The notes below the pieces were generated by a model, which was given only the letters and a program-made list of their open reading frames with translations, searched no databases and was not told the DNA's origin. A stretch of 64,000 nt of DNA from Synchiropus splendidus (lineage: Eukaryota > Chordata > Actinopteri > Syngnathiformes > Callionymidae): the NCBI RefSeq assembly GCF_027744825.2, contig NC_071337.1, positions 11,471,031 to 11,535,030 of the forward strand. Reading direction: 5' to 3'. This document shows positions 59,416 to 64,000 of this stretch, in pieces. Position 1 is the stretch's first letter. Every line of letters starts with the position of its first letter. Position numbers and translations under genes: made by a program.

Positions 59416-62400
59416 TGAGTCAAGTCAAGAGAGCCAATACTGTATTTGAGGTGTTGAGTTGAAAAGAACGCCTGAGCTAAAGAGCACTAAAGAGATGCCT
59501 ATTTCAGAAAAACGAAATTCTTGTTTTGGACTTGAACATCTCATCACCCAAATAACAGAAGCCATATTTCTCCATTTACTCCTTATTTCTAAGGCTACTG
59601 AGTAGATGCAATAGACTCGCATCAGGTTGGCTGACATAGATCAGTTATAGTACCCAGCACAGTCGTACAGACTGCATGATGTTGCAGCGCGAATGTTTTG
59701 CACATCAGTATGTAGCGTAAAGCAAGTTTTTACATGTTAAAAGAGAATCAGGAAGGGGATCGTTAAAGAGGCCTTTCTTGAAATGGGAATCCAGTGACCT
59801 GGGGAAGCTGCGAAGGCATTGCAGAAATCAATAGACCCTCCCTTGTGTGTTGGAGCGAGTCAACAGTTCGGGAGCAGCTCAGAGTCAGAGTACACAGATA
59901 ATATTTATGTAGCGTGAGGCTGCCAACAACCAACAGGGAGCATGTTTAATTCTGATTTATATATCCTGAATCGAGTTGCACGGTGAATCAAAGAATGCAC
60001 TTTTAGTCGATAACAGTAAACCCGAGCGGAGGTCAGTGCCCACGTTTCATACTCGTCCATATATAACAGTCACAAGTCTGCATGCCATTCCAAGTCTTAC
60101 TAGATCTTTAGAGGCGCAGCTCTTATCGCCTCCATTTCTTTATCTGAGGCTGTAACCTCAGCCAAGGTCACTGCGTGTGTTTGCATCAATGCCGTCCAGA
60201 ATGGATGTCACTGGTACATACAATTAGTAGGTTGACTAAACTCATGAATAAATGTACAGCGTGTACACAGCGCCAGCGATAATTGATGCCCCTGCTTTCC
60301 AAGAATTAACATAGATTAAACAGCAGCACTGAGCCAAGTTTGCAACCATCTATCAAGGATGCAAATACTGCTACACATGGAGCAATGGCAAAGAGGATTA
60401 AAACATACAGACCTAAACTCACGCTGCAGTCAAAACTCTGTACATTAAATTACATTGCTGAGTGAAAAACATGACTTTATTTAGTTTAACTAAAAGTAAA
60501 TAACAAACGGATTTCCATGTATTTTTCAGGAAACGTTTATAGTTTGCTGTTGTTATGGACTTTCATCTGAATGTTGTAGGCACCACAGGGCCACTGTCTT
60601 CATCAGTTGTCTAGCTTGGTTTCCACTGGGTTTTGATGGCGTGTTCCCAAAGGCTGGTGACACCTGCTGTCACACAAATATTCAATTTGACTATTTATGA
60701 TATCAAAAAGGGCATCTAAATAATAATAAAAAAAAGATGCCAACGACGTTTGGTGGAAATCACAGTGTTTCCTGCTGATGCTATTTGCTTGTTGTTGCTC
60801 ATACTGTTTTTGTTCCATGTTTTGTTGCATTTGTCGTCTGCTGAGAGCAAAATTGTTGCTGCTGTTTGGATTGTTGTTGCATTAATGCGGTTGCGATATG
60901 TGTTTGATATTGCTCATACCATCCTTGTTGTAGCTCATGCGGGCATTAAAAAGTCGTGTTTCTGTTACGTGCTTCTGCAGACATTGTTTTTCATTGTTTT
61001 GTTTGCTGATGTTTTATAAAATGTTGCTGTTTCCGCTTGTAATTTCTGCTTGTGCTATTGCTGTATCTATCAACACTACACTTAGGTTTACTTACAGGAC
61101 TCGGCAAATGAAAATGAACTGCAATGAAGAACACCTAAACCAGTCTGGGAAAAGAAAATATGCTACAATAAAAGGGAGCAGAAATTATAAGAACTGTTTT
61201 TCTTGCTCCTTTTCGATCCCTCAGATCAGGTTTATGATGGAAGTATGTATGATTCATGTGGGACTGGAATTACTATTCATTCATTCAGCCACTCATTTTG
61301 GTGGAGTTAACTCTTCATTCAACTAAATGTTATGGCTGCTTCTGTGTTCTGTGTCACAGGCTTTTTTTGTTTTCGATTTATCTCAAACACGTCCTGCTTC
61401 AAATTCAAAAACCGCATATATCACGCAATTTCCTCATTCAAATACTGCATGAACAACATTAGTCTTTGCTGTGTTATTTGTGTGAACGCACACCTTAATC
61501 GTTCTGTCCTAAAGGTAATCAAAATGCTGTGAATTACTCTGGAACACAGTGCCTCTGTACTCTTAAGTACTCCTTTAGACAATAGACCAATTCGCGTAAT
61601 CCACTGTTTTCAATAAATCCTTAATCCTCAATCTGAAAAAAAGAGACAATCCTTCTTCTCTGGCCCAGTCATGTACAAACAGTAATACAAACTACGATGA
61701 TTTAACTTCCAGGAATTACACAGCCACACATGCCGATGAACATAGACGTCAGTTGTCAAGTGGGCAGACGTCCATGAACATATCCTGCTACTCTGCTATG
61801 AAAGATTTGCTTTACAAGGATTAGTAACAGGGGAAAAATACCCCAGTATAAATACTCTTACACTATATACTCTTAGCAGATATTTTGTTTTTTGCAGAGA
61901 AGCAGTCAGAATTTCCGCACCAGGTCAAAACCCGCCTGGTTAACCACTGCACTGAATTCCGCTCAGTCCATGTGAATATGAATGTTGACATGAATACGCC
62001 TTAGAAGTAATGCCCCTCATCCGTCCAGATGGCTCCAGGAATTATCTGCTTTACGTGGGGATAATGAAATCTCACTCACTCTCCAACTGCTCTCCATTGA
62101 GTTATAGTGATAGGCATCCTTCCCCCGTGCAGCATGGGGTGTCAGGCCGACCAGTGTTCCCTCGCTCATTGAGCACATCCATCACAAAGCAAGCAGGCAA
62201 TAAAAGCAAGCAAATGCCCAACAATCACAGCTGCGCGAGAAGCGGGAATGATGCATTGCGAGGAGGTTCCTGTCGTACTGTAAAACGAGAGTCTCCTCCC
62301 AAACCACTCCATTTCACAGACAAACTGCCCATCAGTCTTTTGTTCCCGCAGCAGATCAGTGTACCGCACGCTGACAACCGCCTGTAATTGCATACTCTGT

Positions 62401-64000
62401 CTTGTGTAACGCATTGAATTAGCAGAATATTGCTGCTGACATTTAGGCCTCAGCTGGCCTTTAACTTTGAATTTCAAACAATGTGAGGATTTTAATGAAA
62501 GATGATTGTCAGTGGGGAGTCAGCCCCGATCTCTTCACGCAGCTCGGTGTGGAGTGAATGTGACATGGAGAGCGCAACAGAGCGAGTCGTGATGTGAACG
62601 TGGTGAATCAAAAGGGGACGAGAATTTCAATGGTCTTCTTTCTCACTGGCGTTCGAACCAAACAAACACGACTATTATGTTCAACTTTTAATAGAAATTG
62701 TGAATTTAATATAGCCATAAAAAGATCATGGATGTACTGTTGTAGTTTTTTGTTGTTGTTTCTAATCATTATTGGGGCATGTTTAGTTCCCGCAGTCACA
62801 AAGTATGAAGTTCGTACCACGACAAGTTGTAACAAGTAGTGCGTCACACAATTACACACCCACGTCTGGAGGCAGCTTCATGACGTGTTAAATCAATAAC
62901 ACTTACATGCAAAGTCGTGATAAATCAGACACAGTAACTTACATCATCTCCTCCCCAGACACTTTACATTGTGCACAACTGCTCAAAATTTCATATCATT
63001 GCAGCAAACAGCTGAATGATTCTCAGCAAGAGAACAAGGTGAGTGAGTGAGACGTCAAAGTGTCTCTGTCCATGGTGCTGAAGACAATCTGCAGCTCTGA
63101 ATTTGGTGTTTAGTTTACAATTATTGTATTGTATTTTCATTGTATTTTCCAAAATTTCTGCATCCTGAAAGCCATTACTATCATACATTACATACTATTT
63201 AATCCAAAGCAGTTTACAACTGGTTGGGATCTCCTTTAAGGCAGGAGTTCGAACCCATGTCGTCCTTCAATGTTCATTCATCCAAATCTATTGGACAAAA
63301 CATCAGTGTCCACAGTTGGGTTGGTCAGACACTTGGTCCCTCACTTGTGCGTGATTTTATTATTACTATTATCATGCAGAAATCTTGAGGAACGTGAGAG
63401 CAAATTTAGATCAGAGATTCTCCAGTAATTTGAAAAAGAAGGCTGCTGAGTGTTGCTCTTTGCTGAACTCAGCTGAAGCCTAAAAACTATAACAAAAGTC
63501 TTTATATAAATAGAATAAAATGTGTATTTTTATCCAATCTGCTATACACATACAGTACGAGGACCATGTTTATCAGAACAACGAATTCAATTGAAATAAA
63601 TAAACCAGTTAGTCATGGGCTCATTTTTCATCCTCGTTGAATAGTGGGAGGCTACAGGTAGAGCCAAACATACAACCAGTCTGTGCTGGTCTAAATCACG
63701 AGTCTCTTTGTATGATGAGCCTGTCAGTTTGAAAGTGCAATTTCAATTATACTGCTTTAATAACTTCCCCCATTAAAGTTATTTTCAGCTCCTTGAAAGC
63801 GTTGGGGCATCATTTATAACAAACAATAGACAGACTAATGTACCACAGTGTATAGATAAGTGATGCACAATTGTGTGAAGTACAAGAGCAGTATGGAAAA
63901 CACACATCTATTCCTGAGTTTCAATTTCATTTAGTTCAGTAAAGTTCCATGCGGCGCAACAGACTTCTAAATTGCACTTGAGGAGCAATTAAAGCACCTG
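59416..64000. other. Unassigned intronic stretch to the window edge
   Basis: No named repeat apart from a possible tRNA/SINE-like B-box (GAGTTCGAACCC, about 63247-63258). 60740-61020 is rich in TGTTG words. Open frames there (60750-61019, 60937-61326) are hydrophobic by composition and motif-free. No gabbr2 exon found. Confidence 0.45.

Larger units (their letters stand above)
32315..64000 (-). other. gabbr2: gabbr2 intron 1 (3' part within the window)
   Basis: This is all sequence upstream, in gene direction, of the recognised exon. The first gabbr2 exon (signal peptide and the start of the ligand-binding domain, ending near LRLYDTE in mammals) is not visible up to position 64000, so the intron is at least 31.7 kb. 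A very large first intron is typical of vertebrate GABBR2. The content is transposon relics, tandem repeats and unassigned sequence. Confidence 0.72.

Overview
This window looks like intronic DNA from a ray-finned (teleost) fish. There is no dense gene content, no operon and no bacterial signature. Non-coding sequence is broken up by microsatellites and by decayed transposons of types common in teleosts: an L2/CR1-like LINE ending in GATTCTG, a LINE with a (GATG)n tail, and several small inverted-repeat elements. The species cannot be fixed from sequence alone.

The only real coding sequence I can defend is one 138-bp exon on the minus strand, 32177-32314. It has consensus splice sites on both sides and encodes 46 residues of the ligand-binding (Venus flytrap) domain of the GABA-B receptor subunit 2, gabbr2. 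It is most likely exon 2. Everything at higher coordinates (32315-64000) is then gabbr2 intron 1 and everything at lower coordinates (1-32176) is intron 2. Both introns are longer than 31 kb and run off the window. I found neither the signal-peptide exon nor the following exon.

Intron 2 side (1-32176): a pogo/Tigger-like inverted-repeat element (4917), a LINE relic (9448-9902), a TIR element called family X here (copy A, 10916), a second dispersed repeat called family Y (11527), an LTR-like block (15710-16108), the RT end of an L2/CR1-like LINE (21331-22196), a 103-bp (TA)n tract (23717) and small MITE-like relics.

Intron 1 side (32315-64000): family X copy C split by a complete 518-bp inverted-repeat element (36460-36977), a (TG)n tract, family X copy B with visible terminal inverted repeats (42352-42741) apparently inside an older MITE, common teleost repeat fragments (39905, 44660, 45018), a possible solo LTR (48515), two more LINE relics (51362, 53930), a seven-unit minisatellite with three-unit higher-order structure (54913-55647), an antisense LINE tail with (AAAAT)n (57041-57152), a second family Y copy (57330) and a perfect (TAACG)n array (59325-59415).

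No new multi-gene system is present. The points most worth following are the nested insertion in family X, the higher-order minisatellite, the CpG-dense TAACG array, a near-perfect 21-bp hairpin at 40683-40740, and an extra cysteine in the gabbr2 exon.
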